Under the pieces are notes generated by a model. It made no database searches. It saw nothing but the letters and a program-made list of their open reading frames with translations, and was not told where the DNA came from. Shown here piece after piece: positions 22,578 through 35,670 of a stretch of 64,000 nucleotides of DNA. Source of the stretch: Gibbula magus. Taxonomy: Eukaryota; Mollusca; Gastropoda; Trochida; Trochidae. Positions within the stretch are counted from its first letter, which is position 1; the number at the start of each line of letters is the position of its first letter. The position numbers and the translations under genes were made by a program. The stretch is taken from positions 49,775,378 to 49,839,377 of the forward strand of contig OW388300.1 in assembly GCA_936450465.1 (NCBI GenBank). The letters run 5' to 3'.

Positions 22578-22582
22578 AGATA

Positions 22583-23460
22583 GGCATCAGTATGTTAGCA
22601 TCATAAACTCAAATTCGTCCATCCAGAGGTTGCTCAGTACTGGGCACAATATTATTCGCCATGTTCACCACTCCACTTGGAGGCGTCATATCTCACAATA
22701 GCACTGCATACTATCTCTATGCACAACTTCAGGATGGCTGGACAGATGCACTTTCCCAGCACAATACAATCACAAACATGGAGACCTGCATTGAAGATGT
22801 CAAGTCATGGACGGGTGAAAACTGTATAAATTTAAATGATGACAAAACTGAATCAATGGTCCTTGATCCTCAAAAACGACTTCAGCAAATGAATGTAGAT
22901 CATTTGCAGGTTGGCTCCACAAGTTTGTGTTCGCCAGCGGGGAAAAATATAGGTGTTTACTTTGACTCTGCACTTAATATGGACAAACAGGTTAGCGAAA
23001 TCGTCCAGAAATGCTTTTTTCACATCAGATGTATTGGCAACATCCGCCACGTGACACAGAATCAGCAGCTTCGTCACTTACTGCAACAGTGTTCTCATTG
23101 GTACATCAGCAGAAAACAAAAACAGCGCTTGCAGAAAATGCAGTATATTGTTGCAAGAATTGTAGTTCGGGCTAATGACTCCCGCACGTCTCCAATACTT
23201 AGACAGTTTCACAGGCTACCTGTCAAACAGCGAGTTGAGTTAACGTGCTTGTACTGACCCATCGATGTGTGTATGGTAAAGCTCCAGACTACTTGCAGAA
23301 CCTTGTTTGTGTGTATAACCCGACGAGGTCTCTGCGTTCCAGTGCCCAGTTGCAATTCCAAGTGCCCACATTTAAACTGAAAACTGTGGCTGCAAAGTCT
23401 TCATGTGAACTTTTCAAACGCAAACTTAAAACTCACCTTTTCCCAGATACCTGTTAGCGC
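22583..23460 (+). pseudogene. LINE B: RT C-terminal half
   Basis: The long frame 22,661-23,257 begins MFTTPLGGVISHNST, matching LFxxYTxPLGxVIxxHxxxYHLYADDTQLY in CR1/L2 elements. Here the motif reads YYLYA-QLQD, lacking the Asp-Asp-Thr of YADDTQ (a 9-bp in-frame deletion). It continues with INLNDDKTESMVLDP, GVYFDSALNMDKQ, FFHIRCIGNIRH and LPVKQRVELT. A frameshift near 23,245 moves it to the next frame (LTHRCVYGKAPDYLQNLV, PTRSLRSSAQ, KRKLKTHLF). The enzyme is dead on two counts: motif A is altered and motif C deleted. Confidence 0.85.
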
Positions 23461-23493
23461 TTTGAGCATGCAGTGCGTGGAGTTTAAGCGCTA

Positions 23494-24019
23494 CACTGTC
23501 GGCCAAAAGAAACGCCTACTTCATTTTCCTTAAAATGAAAAATCAAATAATTCTGAAATATAGTAAATGGTGATCTCCACGATATGCTGAAACACTAATT
23601 AATATGAAAGTTCATCGAAATCGTGGAAAAAACATTAATTCAAGTCAATAACATTCATGAAAACCACGTCCAATGGTGACAGCTATTTCCGGTTGATTCA
23701 CTTGCGCACGGTAACCACGTACTTCAGTAGCGCCATTACTACTTTAATTCGAATGCGTGCATGCCTGTATTGTTGCCCGTGGTTGTATGAAAATCTGTTT
23801 CTGGTTTTTTTCTGATCAAGCACTGATCGAAAACTGAAGAATTGCTGTTGTCTCATTTTTTAACAATCCCCATTCATTTGTGACATGCCAACTTCTGAAA
23901 TTTAAATATATTATGCAGAAATGGTGCAACTTCATAATGCTATAATATTGCTATAGTGCATTATAGTTTTTACGTCATTAGATCATATATATGGTAGGCG
24001 TTTCTTTTGGCCGACAGTG
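23494..24019. mobile_element. Tc1/mariner-type MITE, 526 bp
   Basis: Perfect 26-bp terminal inverted repeats start CACTGTCGGCCAAAAG at 23,494 and end CTTTTGGCCGACAGTG at 24,019. TA flanks both sides (23,492-23,493 and 24,020-24,021), the Tc1/mariner target. There is no transposase frame inside. It splits the 3' tail of LINE B: LINE sequence TTTAAGCGC-TA precedes and TACAAG plus ATTATTATG follows. Perfect termini suggest a relatively recent insertion. Confidence 0.92.
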
Positions 24020-24066
24020 TATACAAGCAGACATTATTATGATCATTATTGTTCTTATTATTATTT

Positions 24067-27000
24067 TTTTTAAACGCATAAACTGTACACATGTATACCA
24101 TATTCGTGTAGAATAGATATCCAGCCCTAATGTTCAAATGTGTTATTTCTCGGTCGTCGGATGTCAATATTGACGACATTTCTTATCTTAAATCTAAATC
24201 TCGTATTTATACCCACTAGTTTATTTTATTTATTGTTCACTGCTTGATAGACGCATCATTATGCACAAGGTAAGAGTTACGTTAAACATTCACTGCTTGG
24301 TGGACGGGGGTATTTAGTCTAAGACTTCCATCTATGTAAATGTATTGCTTAGTCGGCAAATAGTAACTGTTGTATTACCATATCCATGTTACGGCATGTT
24401 GGCCATTGATAAACACTGTCAATTCTTTTTTAAAATACAATGGGCTGTAACAACAATGAAAGAGCTCGAAGCTGCACGTCTGGCTCATACGTTCTTACAT
24501 CCGTTCTCAAATGGGGCCGATCATTGACAATCATGGCCACAAACGAGTAACCAAGCTCTCAACATGGCTCATCAAAACGTTGCCTATATATCTAAATTCA
24601 TGTTCAGATCATTGTGCGTGTTTGTGTATATATTGTCAGTCGTGGTAAGGTTTTCCCCTTTATTAATGTAAACTCATAGTCTACAATGTTTTGATATCAA
24701 GAACATTTCTATGGAGATGAAACATGATTTGGAGTTTGTTTCTTATGTTCACTGTTGCATAAAACAAATATTTCATTGTACAGTGTATATTATGCAATGT
24801 TATCAGTGTCTGCATCAGTAGCCTTGTAAAGTAACTGCTTATCGTAATTCGTTCTATTCCCTGTAAGAAGACAACGTCTAGTGTTACAGACAAGTGTATC
24901 CTGTTGCCGATAAGGTAAGCTTACATCATATATGTGATAACGTTATCATCCATTGCCGTTGTCCCGCTTAATGAAGACCTCCATGAAAATAGGCTAGACT
25001 TTCAAACGCAGCTTCAAGAATATCAGCCTTATAGCGGAGGTCCAGTTGTGTTGTCTCAATTACAAAATGTACATCTTCACTATTGACTAAGCTCTTCATA
25101 ATATGCGGTAACGACGCATCAACATGCCGCGTTGTTATTAGGAATACTTTACTTATACACCTCAATGAGAGAACAACGAGTTCAATGTTATTCACAATGT
25201 AGAATTATTAAATTATAGTTGATGGACTGTTTTCAATATACCTCATACAATAACGATGGGGATTAGGAACATGTTATCCGAAACCGGAAACCTTCTACCG
25301 TTTATTTGAAACATTACATATGGAGGAGAGATAATTTTAACGATTTGTAAATCTATGGGCCGATACTGAGAAACATCGAAAGAGTTTATATTACTGCTGC
25401 ATCAGCACAAACGTGTAACTTAGAACGGAAATGTGCTGAAATAAAATAATATTTTGGCAGATGCTTGCAGAGAATGATGAAGTATGAAGTATGATGGTGT
25501 CATAACAATATATATTGAAGTGGAAATATATTCACGAAACTGTTATACGAATTTTATTTAGGATATTTGGGACTTTAGTTAAAGGAGTTTTTTTTATAGG
25601 TTTGTTCAACTTAAAGATATTATAACACGTTATTCAAATCAAATTATTACATAGTCAGCATCATTACATGTTTTCTTTTAAATTGCATCACTTTCATAAA
25701 GTGATACATGCATAAAATATGATTAGGGTGAGATTGTATATTTTGATATTGGGAACGGTAAAAGGTCAACTAATAAAATGTATTATCCTATCCAGTCTAC
25801 TCACCTTACTAATAATCCTTAAATAATACTGATGAGGTGTGAACACATATGTACTAAAACAAGCTTGAGTGTGAAAGGATTTAAATAATCCTTCAGAGTT
25901 TACCGAAATTACACGTTTAATTGAATTTAAGAGAAAAGCTTATTCACAGGGGCTCAGCAAGTGTCAGTTTTATCCCGTACCGACAACACCAGCTCGGTGC
26001 CAAGGCAACCAGATATCATTACTACACATAGGTGAATGTTCTTAAACTTCTTGAACTTAAATATTACATACATCAGTACATTATATGCACATCTGTTATA
26101 AAGTTGTGCACCAGACATTAATGAAGATATAATTTTATAATTAAAAAAAAGAAGAATATTTGTATGTCAAATGTATCAAATATTGTCAGGAAGTCATTCG
26201 TCTGGATTCACTTCTTGGTTAATATTCAAATTAGTATTACTCAACATACGCAACGTCTTCATGCATTGCCTTTGCACTTAGTCATCTTTGTATCTAAAGG
26301 TATTTTTCGGAGAATAAGAACCATCCATATAAAAATTAAACTTTTGTATATACTGTATTTGGTTGTTTCACGATTCATCATACGCATTGATATTTTACTA
26401 TGCTGTATCGACAGTACATTCCAAAATGCATACTTATTACGTTTAACGATTGTGGGCGCTTAAAGTGTTGTCACTTTTAATATGTCTGTATTAACAGACT
26501 TGATGACGCATGCAGTGACGCACCACATGCTTTTGAAAAGTATCATGACGCCATGGTGTCAGAATGCAAGTGTCTTTTCACTTTGATTGTTACACAGTTC
26601 AAAACAGTGATGTGTTAAATTTATCATTTATATAATGGGATATGAGGCAGGGGTGAGAACACACGTATGATCGTGACAGACAATATAAAGTATTGATAAC
26701 CTGAAGTGGGAAGTATGTGAATAATAGATAATACATAGAATCGGTTAATAGGTTAATAGGTTAATGTACACTCATGTGATTTTGGTGTGGTTTGTAGAGA
26801 CCGTCCCCCAAATGTTTGATGTAAGTCTCGTCCATCTGCCCCTTTAAGTGTCCGTATATCCAATCGAATATTAATATTATACATATTTCATATAAAAAAC
26901 ATTCGTCACTCCTTGCTATCGGCAGATTTACTTCATTGAAACTAAAACTACTTTACCCTTTGGGTACCTTTACATGATAATTTGAGTAATCATGATTGGA

Positions 27001-29000
27001 TATTATGATGCTGATGACGTCGTAACATTTAGGTGTCAAACATTAGAAGTCACTTAAGCTGACTCTATCAATTAATTTGTAAATCATTCTCCCTATTCAT
27101 AAGATCAGTTTCCCTACTCGCTTACACGGCATTTTCTTACATCTTTTGTACATTTTAATCTATTCGTTTAGGACTCATCACTTAGCTTGCCTCCCTACTG
27201 CGTCAGTCTACAACCTGTTTCCCATATCCGATATATGAAAATATACCTCTTCACATCTCAATTTAGTATTACAATATTTGACCCGAAGTTCCTATTCAAC
27301 TACACAATTTATTATCAGATTAACATCACGAACGTACTCTTATATAACTTATTGCACATGTTGTCATGCAAGTGCGTCAGCATATATTCCAATTCCTGTT
27401 TTGGTGTTTTCTTTTCTAAAAAGCTGAGAATCTGATATCATGCACCCCTTGTTCCAACTTTATTTAGAGACATATGTTTTGATTGCATACATGTTACATT
27501 TTCGTTTGTTTCATTCGGCACATCACATTCCTGTAAGGCTATTTATATACAGTGTTTAAGAGTAAACCTGTAAATATGTCCTATCCAAGTGTGCGCATTG
27601 TACATGTATGTTCTACAGAGATTTTGATAGTATTTTGTCAACATTAATTTCTAAATTGCTGTCACCTTTTACAGAACTTCACATCACAAACCTACAAAAT
27701 GTATGAGTGAAACGTTTAATTCCCCGTCAATATGCATACACCAGACACTCTAATTAAAAAGTGCACATGTTTTTGCAACTAGGGCTCGTCATGTACACCT
27801 ATCACCGTACACATGGTAAAATTGTATCACTATCACTAAATACTTCCGGTTTCATTTCCCAATTACCGAAATGTCTTTAAGCATGACCTACCTACAGACG
27901 TAGATTCTCCACACTGGTTAAGCTCAGGTGCAAAAGTGCTTATGAGTAATGAATTGAAATATGAATGTATCAATGTTCACGAATTCAATATAAAACATCT
28001 TTCCAAGATACTTACTGAGTGCTAATGATGGTTTTGCTGATTATATTCAACTACATATTCTGGCTCATTGATTGCTTCAAGCAGAAAGTCTTGCTACAAT
28101 TTACATGCAATATAAAAGTCACTAAGGGAACTCTAAGTCAAGATATACTCAGTGTGATGTACGCCCTGACACCCATACATCAAAGACTTGTTAGCTCGTA
28201 ACAAACAGATAAAGGCAACGAAGCGTCTCCTGGGATATAGAGAGGATTAAAGTACGTTAACCTGATCCCGCATCATTTATAAGTAGATAAGATGTAAACA
28301 TGAGTGTACAATTTTCCTGCAGAGCATATTTACTTCACTACACTGCAACATAAACTATATAGCACATTTTCAACAAAATCATAAACAAAATAGTGTTTCC
28401 GGATACAGTCATTTTTTAATATATTTGATAAGCATACGTTTTGTAAAGATATCGACACAATGTCCATCTCTTTTTAAACTCGATGAGTGCTAAAATCGCA
28501 TAATCGCAACGTATGTTTACAGAATGTTTGTCATTTAAGTTAAAACAAATCATAAAATATTGAAAAAAATCTTTATAAAAGATACCATCTGCGTATTTTA
28601 CCTTCTTTGACTTTAATTCATTGGCGCGTCGTCACTGAAGAAAGTCATTAAACGAGCAAACAGGTCCTTTATTTTTATAAAAGGTAAATGTAGGTTAATG
28701 GTCTCTGGACATATGATGTTAATTATATTTCAGTGATGTGGATCACTCGTGGATAAACGAATATTACCCATATGGGAGGACAGACACAGGGTAGTATTGT
28801 GTTTGTAAGTCACATGGGAGTTACACATTTTTCTGGCTTTTGATTGGCTGTTACAGAAAAACGGTTGCCGGAACTACTTCATTCATCTTTTCCCGACTGG
28901 TAACATGAGATACTGTCTTCTGCATTTAAACGTGTTTTATTTGTTTTTCGTAGTTGATATTGGCGTATAAAATGATTAAGATTTATATTTATGAGATTGT
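24067..29000. other. Gene-poor AT-rich stretch
   Basis: Nearly 5 kb in which no domain, repeat boundary or RNA gene could be supported. Frames of 60-99 codons (for example 26,164-26,463 and 27,187-27,435) are Ile/Leu/Phe-rich and look like AT-driven chance frames. A small GGTTAATA tandem (about 26,744-26,764) is the only local repeat. Confidence 0.55.
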
Positions 29001-29760
29001 TATTTGAGGTAAAATACGAATAAGCTTTAGAAATAGCAACAACTGTTGATTGTAAATAGAAGTGATGGCATGATGGGATAAACGTCCATAGCTCCAACTG
29101 AACGATCTAGTGAGCTTAAAGTGACAACCAATGTTTTTTCAACACATGTTTGCACGCATGTGTTGATTTCAGTTCAAATAATTTCAGTCAATATGCATAT
29201 TTATTCAAAACACCTCGACATTATTCCCAGACAGGATGTCATAAACGAGTAATAAGAAACTAATTCCTTAGATAACATTTCCTTTGATACGTGGACTAGC
29301 AGATTGTAGTAAAGATGGCAGTCAACCAATCAGAAATATGATCAAATTAGTTTTTGTCAAATGTAATGGTGACATATAATCATCTATAAGTACTTCTTTA
29401 CAACACTTTTAAATGTTCACATGGAGCGTGTGGATATGAATCTGTATATGAAATAAATTATGCTAACCTTGACAATGTTGTTGTCGATCCTGTGTTTTTG
29501 CTGAAGTCACACATGCCAAATGGTATGAATAGTGTGATTAATTGTCTTAGCATCCTCACATTTAATCCACGTACTATGTGTATAATTAGGTTGAAGAAAA
29601 ACTAACTTATTCTGCATTATCAAGAAGTCTGCAGTAAAGCTAGTTTGTGAAGACATGTTAACGGACAGGTCAGTTAAGATCCATTAGTGGACGAATGAGA
29701 AGCACCTGTCAGTCCCCTTCATAAACGTTCAGTGTGGCTAGTGGCTAGTAACTAGACTAA
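29000..29760. repeat. Diverged paralogous non-coding segments
   Basis: About 29,090-29,125 (GATCTAGTGAGCTTAAAGTG) matches 32,357-32,385 (GATCCAGTGAGCTTATAAAG). About 29,655-29,750 (AAGATCCATTAGTG, GAATGAGA, ACCTGTC, ATAAACGTTC, GCTAGT) matches 35,025-35,105 on the same strand and 33,825-33,910 on the opposite strand. A perfect 10-bp hairpin TCAACACATG/CATGTGTTGA lies at 29,139-29,166. No coding signal was found. Confidence 0.55.
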
Positions 29761-30044
29761 AATATAGTACCTGAAAAAAATTAGATTGTTTACTGACATT
29801 TTACTTTTTAATATTTGACATGAAATAAAATAAAAGAGACCTGAACAATACCTAATTTCAGCCTAAAGCTGAGGCAACTAGACTGGCCAGCATTTTCTGG
29901 ACTTATGAAGTCTCCATTTATGTTTTGCTTTAGGGTCTGCAGACAGACCAGCTAGTAACGAGAGAGGAGAGGATGATAATGACTGAGGAGATGAACACAT
30001 TCTTTTCGATAAATATCAACTACGTGTATCGAACATTAAAGGGC

Positions 30045-30372
30045 TTTAAAGGGCCTGTAGCATATTTTTGCAAATTTTATTTTTCAAATTTCCAATTTGT
30101 AATGATAGTTTGTGTCATTTATATTTACTTTAAACATCTTATTACACAAACCAATCATCTTTGGGTGTAAACACGGCGTTACATATGAAGCGAAAAGTGC
30201 ATCTTAATGTGAACACATTTTATTATTTCGAATTACAAAAACGATTGCCATGGTTTCACCGAACCATAAACGCTCACTTTTTAACTTGATTTCCGAAGAG
30301 AGAATGGTATTGTACTGTTAGTGACAATATTGTTCAAATACAGTTCATCAACTGTGCTACTGTCCCTTTAAA
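30045..30372. mobile_element. MITE with TTTAAAGGG termini
   Basis: TTTAAAGGGCCTGTAGCA at the left and TGCTACTGTCCCTTTAAA at the right are inverted repeats of 18 bp with two mismatches. The interior has only a chance 65-codon frame. Related single ends occur at about 37,351 (TTAAAGGCACTGTAGCACG) and 44,990 (CTTCAAGACATTGTAGCACG). A target duplication was not identified. Confidence 0.6.
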
Positions 30373-30989
30373 TTCTTTGTAACACATTTCACAATGTTTA
30401 CAACACCTCCAATAACTTACTGTGAGTAACCACATATTACATACATATACATATTGGTATTAGTGAAATGCACAACAGTATGTCAAACTATTTGTAGACA
30501 CATGTACGAACTGATATTGATATCAACTGATTATCTGCATATGTTCAGACTCTATGAAACACACGGCCAGGTCCAATTGCACAGAGTCCTTCATTCTCAT
30601 TGTGGCTACAGAATTCTAGCTAAATCATCGGGTGATCAATATTTCCAATGAACGGAAAATTGGCTTTATAAATCAGGATAGGTTGCTCTTGTATCGTTTC
30701 AAATATGAATAAAGGATTTATTTTCAATTGCACAGAAGAATAATTAAATTTTCGAAAGGGCATAGCATATATCCAAGTCTCTTCATCAGTAATTGATTAC
30801 AGCATATGAAGGTGCAGTAATCGTCCATGGTTCAGTGGCAGTTACATTATTGGACCCTCCTCAGTAATGTACAGGGGTATGTGTTATTCCATTGGACAGA
30901 CAATCTTAAATTCCTCTAAGTGTTTTTGACGCAAGGTAATATCATAGCACCGTCTCTATCTGTCTGATTCGACTCTATCAAGTACACGA

Positions 30990-31620
30990 TGGTCAGTTGG
31001 GAAAAATATAATGTTCCTGTTTCATGCATCTGCTTACCCTTCTATCTGTGAATTGCACGGACATATGCGGAGTAGACACGCTATTTAGCCATATTAAATT
31101 ACATTTACTTTCTACTAAGCGACTTCTGTGGAATCTGGAGTTCAGTAAATGAGGTAGAGAATTTGGGACAGATGGCATCAGTGGGACATCAGTTAAACAA
31201 GTCCAATCTTCCTACTAGTTGCTTTGACACTGCAGCCCTTGGGATGTTGACACTTGAGAGGTGTCGAGATCATTGTGTTATGGACAGAGTTCCAGGCCGA
31301 GCTTTCTCGTTGATCTGTCGTGTTACAACTGTTCTACACAAAACAGTGATTCCCATTTTATACTTGACACGAGAGAAAGTGAATTTCATGTGATACGTTT
31401 TCAGAAGGTGTAAACTAATACAGTTATGCCATTATGTTGCCGTTTGGTAATCAGAAAAAAACGAAGATAAACTCATTGTCAAGGCATTTTAAATATCTTC
31501 TTCTAGATTTGTAATGCTTTGTAGCAAATGTTTTCCTGATATTTGAACTGTGACTTTTCCATTAGAAAACTGCTATACACATCAACATTGTTACAATGTG
31601 CCATAGCAGACGTTTGTTAA
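30990..31620. repeat. Diverged paralogous segment, copy 2
   Basis: Resembles 41,600-42,130 and, in its right part, 1-360. Shared landmarks are GGGACAGATGGC, ACACTGAAGCCC-TGGGA-GTT-ACTTGAGAG, ATTGTGT and TTTTAAAT-like stretches ending at a CAACATTGT block. It includes the PAN-like frame at 31,205-31,330. Confidence 0.5.
31163..31393 (+). pseudogene. Possible PAN/apple-like exon fragment
   Basis: A 76-codon frame with LGMLTLERCRDHCVMD followed by GRAFSLICRV. Spacing C-x3-C and then xAFS resembles the core of PAN/apple domains (LxxCxxxCxxxxxCxxFxY), found in secreted lectin-like proteins. The third Cys is absent. The paralogous position near 41,740-41,810 is broken by stops, as expected if the exon family has decayed. 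No adjacent exon or splice sites are secure, so this remains tentative. Confidence 0.28.
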
Positions 31621-33780
31621 GGAAGAGAAACACTTCTTGTAAATATGTTTAGCTGCAGCTTTAACATGAAATCTTAAATCTTAAAGACTCCAATTTTCCC
31701 CATCATTGGGATAATAAAAGATCAGAATTGGTGTGAACATGTTAACTATATGCACATCTATAAGATCGATTAATATTTTCTTTGAATGTTGCATTAAATC
31801 AAATTTCAGTCTATTTCAACAAAGGGAGTACAAAAATTGTATGACCAATAATGAACAAAAACATAATGTAACAAATATGATCACTACAATAAAACACCCA
31901 GTGTTCATGATTAAATAATTAAAGTAAACTTGATTAAGCATGTGTTCTTTAAGCAAAGTCATTAAGATACACGAGCTGTTGTCTCTGGTATTTGAAGGGG
32001 AGCGTAGAATTTAAATGGCTTCTCCCTAACTCCCCCACTGACACTCGACACGACGTAGTGTAAACTGGGTTTCACATGTCAGGACTGTTATTCGAAAGTG
32101 ATTATTCATACATGTATGCTTGGAAAAACATGGGGAAATGAATCGCAATATATGATGTTGTTCTGATTTTCGATGTACATTCACTGAATGGAAATACTAA
32201 ATGTATGTCGTAATTGACGAGCAATTAATTTATTCTGTTTTGGGGAAGTAGAGATAAATGCAATTTATCTAATATACATCCCAATATCCATCAGCTGTGA
32301 TTGTCTAGTACATGTATGTGTAAGTAGGAGTTGTGATCTGGATGTCTATCGACCCAAGCTGATGATCCAGTGAGCTTATAAAGTGCCAGGATTGATCAAA
32401 CCGGTGGCAGGATGACATAACCTATGATCTACACAGATCCATCTCCATGTTGTATCAGGGATCACAATCTTCATGCATGGACATAAAAACATCTGTAACC
32501 AATTTACACGCACAGCACATCACTCATCCATTACTGAAGTTTATTTTAAAAAGACAATTGAAAGGGTTCACTGAGCTCCGTTTTTTCATTGTTACATTTA
32601 AGTGGGTTGCGTCATAATATTTACTTCTGATGCAAAAAATTTTTTTTTAAATACATCTTTTTTTTAATGTTTTTGTCTGTGGTTGTATCGTTATATAGGC
32701 ATGCATATTCAGGAAAATATAATCGCAAATGCTATTGAACACTGGGGATTCGTCTATCTGTTTGTCCTTGGAGATTATTATCTTGGTAATTGGTTTTCAT
32801 TGCTCGTTTATGGCACCAAGGCTTTAAATAAAGAAGAGGTGTAAAATGAGTCCCGAAGATAGTTGTATCTTTATCGACGATTTAGTGTTAGGTTAAAGTT
32901 AGGTCACGGTGACAATGACTCTCATCCCACAACAGGTCACCCGCATAACCATTCAGGCGCGAAGCTTTTTCAAGAATTATTTTTTAAGTCTTGGGTGGTG
33001 AATCTATTACATTTCCTATTTTAATTTTATAAAGAATTATTGATTTTGTGAACGGCCTTACTGTAGCTACGTTTTAATTATTGCATACAAAATATAAATA
33101 CCGTTAAAATGGTAGAATGCATCGTTGTGTAACGCACACCTGCACAGGAGAAAAAAGGGGTTGAATCCGTCTTGTCGTATCCTTCCGGATGGTGCCAGAT
33201 CCGCCCAATTCTTTGGAAAAGTGAACCACATTTAAAAGATTCGAAGATACCCGTAAATATGAACTTACATTTGATGATTGTAATATTGTCAAGCTGAGCC
33301 GTCTTAAATGCAGACAGACAGTCAAACAGGACATACAGTTTAGACGGGGAGAGACATTTATATAGGGGCAACCCTGTTTGTCAATCCCATGTACCATGAG
33401 TACCTGAATAAATATTGTTTAAACCACATACAGTTTAAATATTGTAACCCAGATATTTCAAAGTTGTATGAAGTTAGATTTCAGAGTTAACGTTTAATTT
33501 TATAATAACTTAATTATTAATTAATAATATTTTTTGTTTCGTCGCTAAAGTTGTGGGCTGTACATAATGAAACTGATGTCATCGGTTGTATCAAGTTAAA
33601 CCAATAGATATACCTCAAAAGCAATTAGATAAGCCATGTAGATAAGTCGTGAACACACGGTTACATAAGTATACTTATCAGTTCAACCCACAGCATGTTT
33701 GACATTAAAAATTTAAAATAGCATTTCATCTCATGTATCATCATTACGTTGCTATCTTAGTTCGTGTTGACCTCCTTGTT
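31621..33780. other. No supported gene
   Basis: AT-rich. It contains the paralogous patch at 32,340-32,400 described with 29,000-29,760. The two overlapping 97-codon minus frames near 33,078-33,397 have no recognisable motif. Confidence 0.5.
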
Positions 33781-33915
33781 TCTCAGCTGTCTGTTTACCT
33801 AATTATCTCGTCCGTCAATAGGTGGCCGCCGCTTCTCCCTCTTTAACTAGCTACATGGAATGTTAATCAAGGGAATAGACAGGTGCCTCCCATTCTTCCT
33901 CTAATGGTAGTGTCT
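33781..33915 (-). repeat. Inverted paralogous patch
   Basis: The complement of about 33,825-33,910 reads CCATTAGAGGAAGAATGGGA, then CACCTGTCTATTC and TTAACATTCCATGTAGCTAG. It matches 35,025-35,105 and 29,660-29,750 in inverse orientation. Confidence 0.6.
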
Positions 33916-35670
33916 GTTTTCTTCACACCAATCTTGGCTCAACACTTTAGAGAATGATCATTCAATTAGACTTCAAGTTTACGTTACAAAGTTTTCAGAC
34001 TTTTGGCCTTTTCTAAATATCACACCAGACTCATATCTTGTCTTCTTCATTAAACAGTCTTTTAATGTTGTTTCTATTCAACTTACAGCATGTTTTGTAC
34101 TTAACAAATTGTAAACCTGTTTGACTTAACTTCACTTTCACTTACATCAACTTGGTTTTGAAGTTGTGTTTCTAAAATGAAATGTCTGGGAATGCCAGTT
34201 AATATATAATCATTCGTTCAGACTTCGTCACAATTTCTCATATACGGCAGCTTTAAAGATAGTTGTGTGCCAATATATAGCAGTTACGACAAACTGCAAC
34301 TAACCAAATTGAAATTGAAATTGAAACCTTTGAAATTGTGAAAAAAGACTTTCAGACAGACTGACATTTTTTAATTCAGTAGTGAGGCCATAGGGCCCTG
34401 ATACAGGCAAATGCGTAGTCATTGTAGCTCCTTAAATATTGTTTACAAACTGTTTACAGGTGTGACAAAAAGACTTTCGTTTCCTTATATTTCAGATTTT
34501 AGAATCACCCGAAGTCGTGTAATCACAAACTCCCTCTATTGTCTGGCGTTAATTAACTCAGTGACACATTCGCTCGATGTGGACACTTATTTCTGGACTT
34601 TGTTTTTATACGACACAGGGTGTTCACGTCCCGAGAATACCCCGTTACGAATACACTTTAATCCAATATAATCTACATTTCTTTAAATTAAACTTAGGTA
34701 AGCAGGCTTTAAAAACAAAAAACAGAATTTGAGTGGCATTCAAGTATTAAATTTAGTGAACTCGGATATGTTGTAACGTGAACTCTAGATGAACCCAAGA
34801 TCGATGTGTTTAACTTGTAAATGCGCACAGAGCAGATGTGATCCTACAAACCTGCATACAGAGCTTACCTTGAATATAAAAATTTAATGTGCATTTTATA
34901 TGTGAAGCATAACCAACCTTGAGTTACGTGAGGATAAACTATAAGGTGTAATATAATGACATTTAAATGAAATGAAGACGTTTGAACTAAGGCTATTATA
35001 TGAACACCCATTGATGTACAGGTCGTTTAAGATCCATTAGTGAAGAATGAGACACATCTGTCTATTCACTTAATAAACATTCCATGTCGCTAGTTAGCAA
35101 GAGAGTAGACGTGGCTACCAAGTGACTGACAAGATAATTGGGAACAGACAAATCTGAGCCTTGTAGAAAATTATCTACAACACGTACCATGTATTTATCA
35201 ATGAGTGGTGTTCAAGGCAGGATAAAGCCAAATTGAATATATATTGTTCAGGTAATATGCGGATATCGATGCAAATTACTGTGTTAAAATGACACATGAT
35301 GAAAATTAGTATGATGTCACACGCTTTAACATTTGGAATGCCTGAAACGTCGATAACGTCATCAATATAAACGGTTCAAATGATAGATACTTAAAAATAA
35401 AAAAAGTCTGGAAACGTTTTGATAGCATGGCAACGTCATAAAGACCTATTTATATAACCACATAGTGTTAAACCGGTCGCGGATTTATCACTTTATCTAT
35501 GAAGTTGTTAATGTTGATATTATGTAAATACTTTTTTAAGAAATGACATGAAATGAGACTTGTGCAGTTACTTGTGTGGCAAAATTTATTATGATCAAAC
35601 AGTGTCGCAAACATTCGTCGCGGGTTTAAAGCTACCGAACTAACACTGGTACTCGCAGAAAACTAAGACA
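33916..35670. other. No supported gene; one paralogous patch
   Basis: Apart from the direct paralogous patch at 35,020-35,110 nothing is recognisable. The 86-codon frame at 34,411-34,671 has no motif. Confidence 0.5.

Larger units (their letters stand above)
21566..24066 (+). mobile_element. LINE B, CR1/L2-type retrotransposon relic with two insertions
   Basis: Coding remains start with YRSAHSTETALN (21,566 onward), a hallmark just before RT motif A in CR1/L2-group elements, and continue to LLELSSAFDTIDH. After a 791-bp insertion the frame resumes with RHQYVSI and runs through a C-terminal region to KRKLKTHLF (near 23,440). The 3' tail ends in ATTATTATG-type repeats after a second insertion at 23,494-24,019. 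The 5' half (endonuclease) is missing, as is usual for 5'-truncated copies. Confidence 0.82.

Noticed and set aside
22853..23077. 74-codon minus frame
   Set aside because: It is a shadow of the LINE B reverse transcriptase frame.
24067..29000. Several 60-99 codon frames
   Set aside because: Composition matches AT-rich random frames and none has a recognisable motif, splice context or paralogue in the window.
30815..30880. tRNA-like TGGTTCAGTGGCAG
   Set aside because: Only an A-box-like word is present; no B box follows at the right distance.
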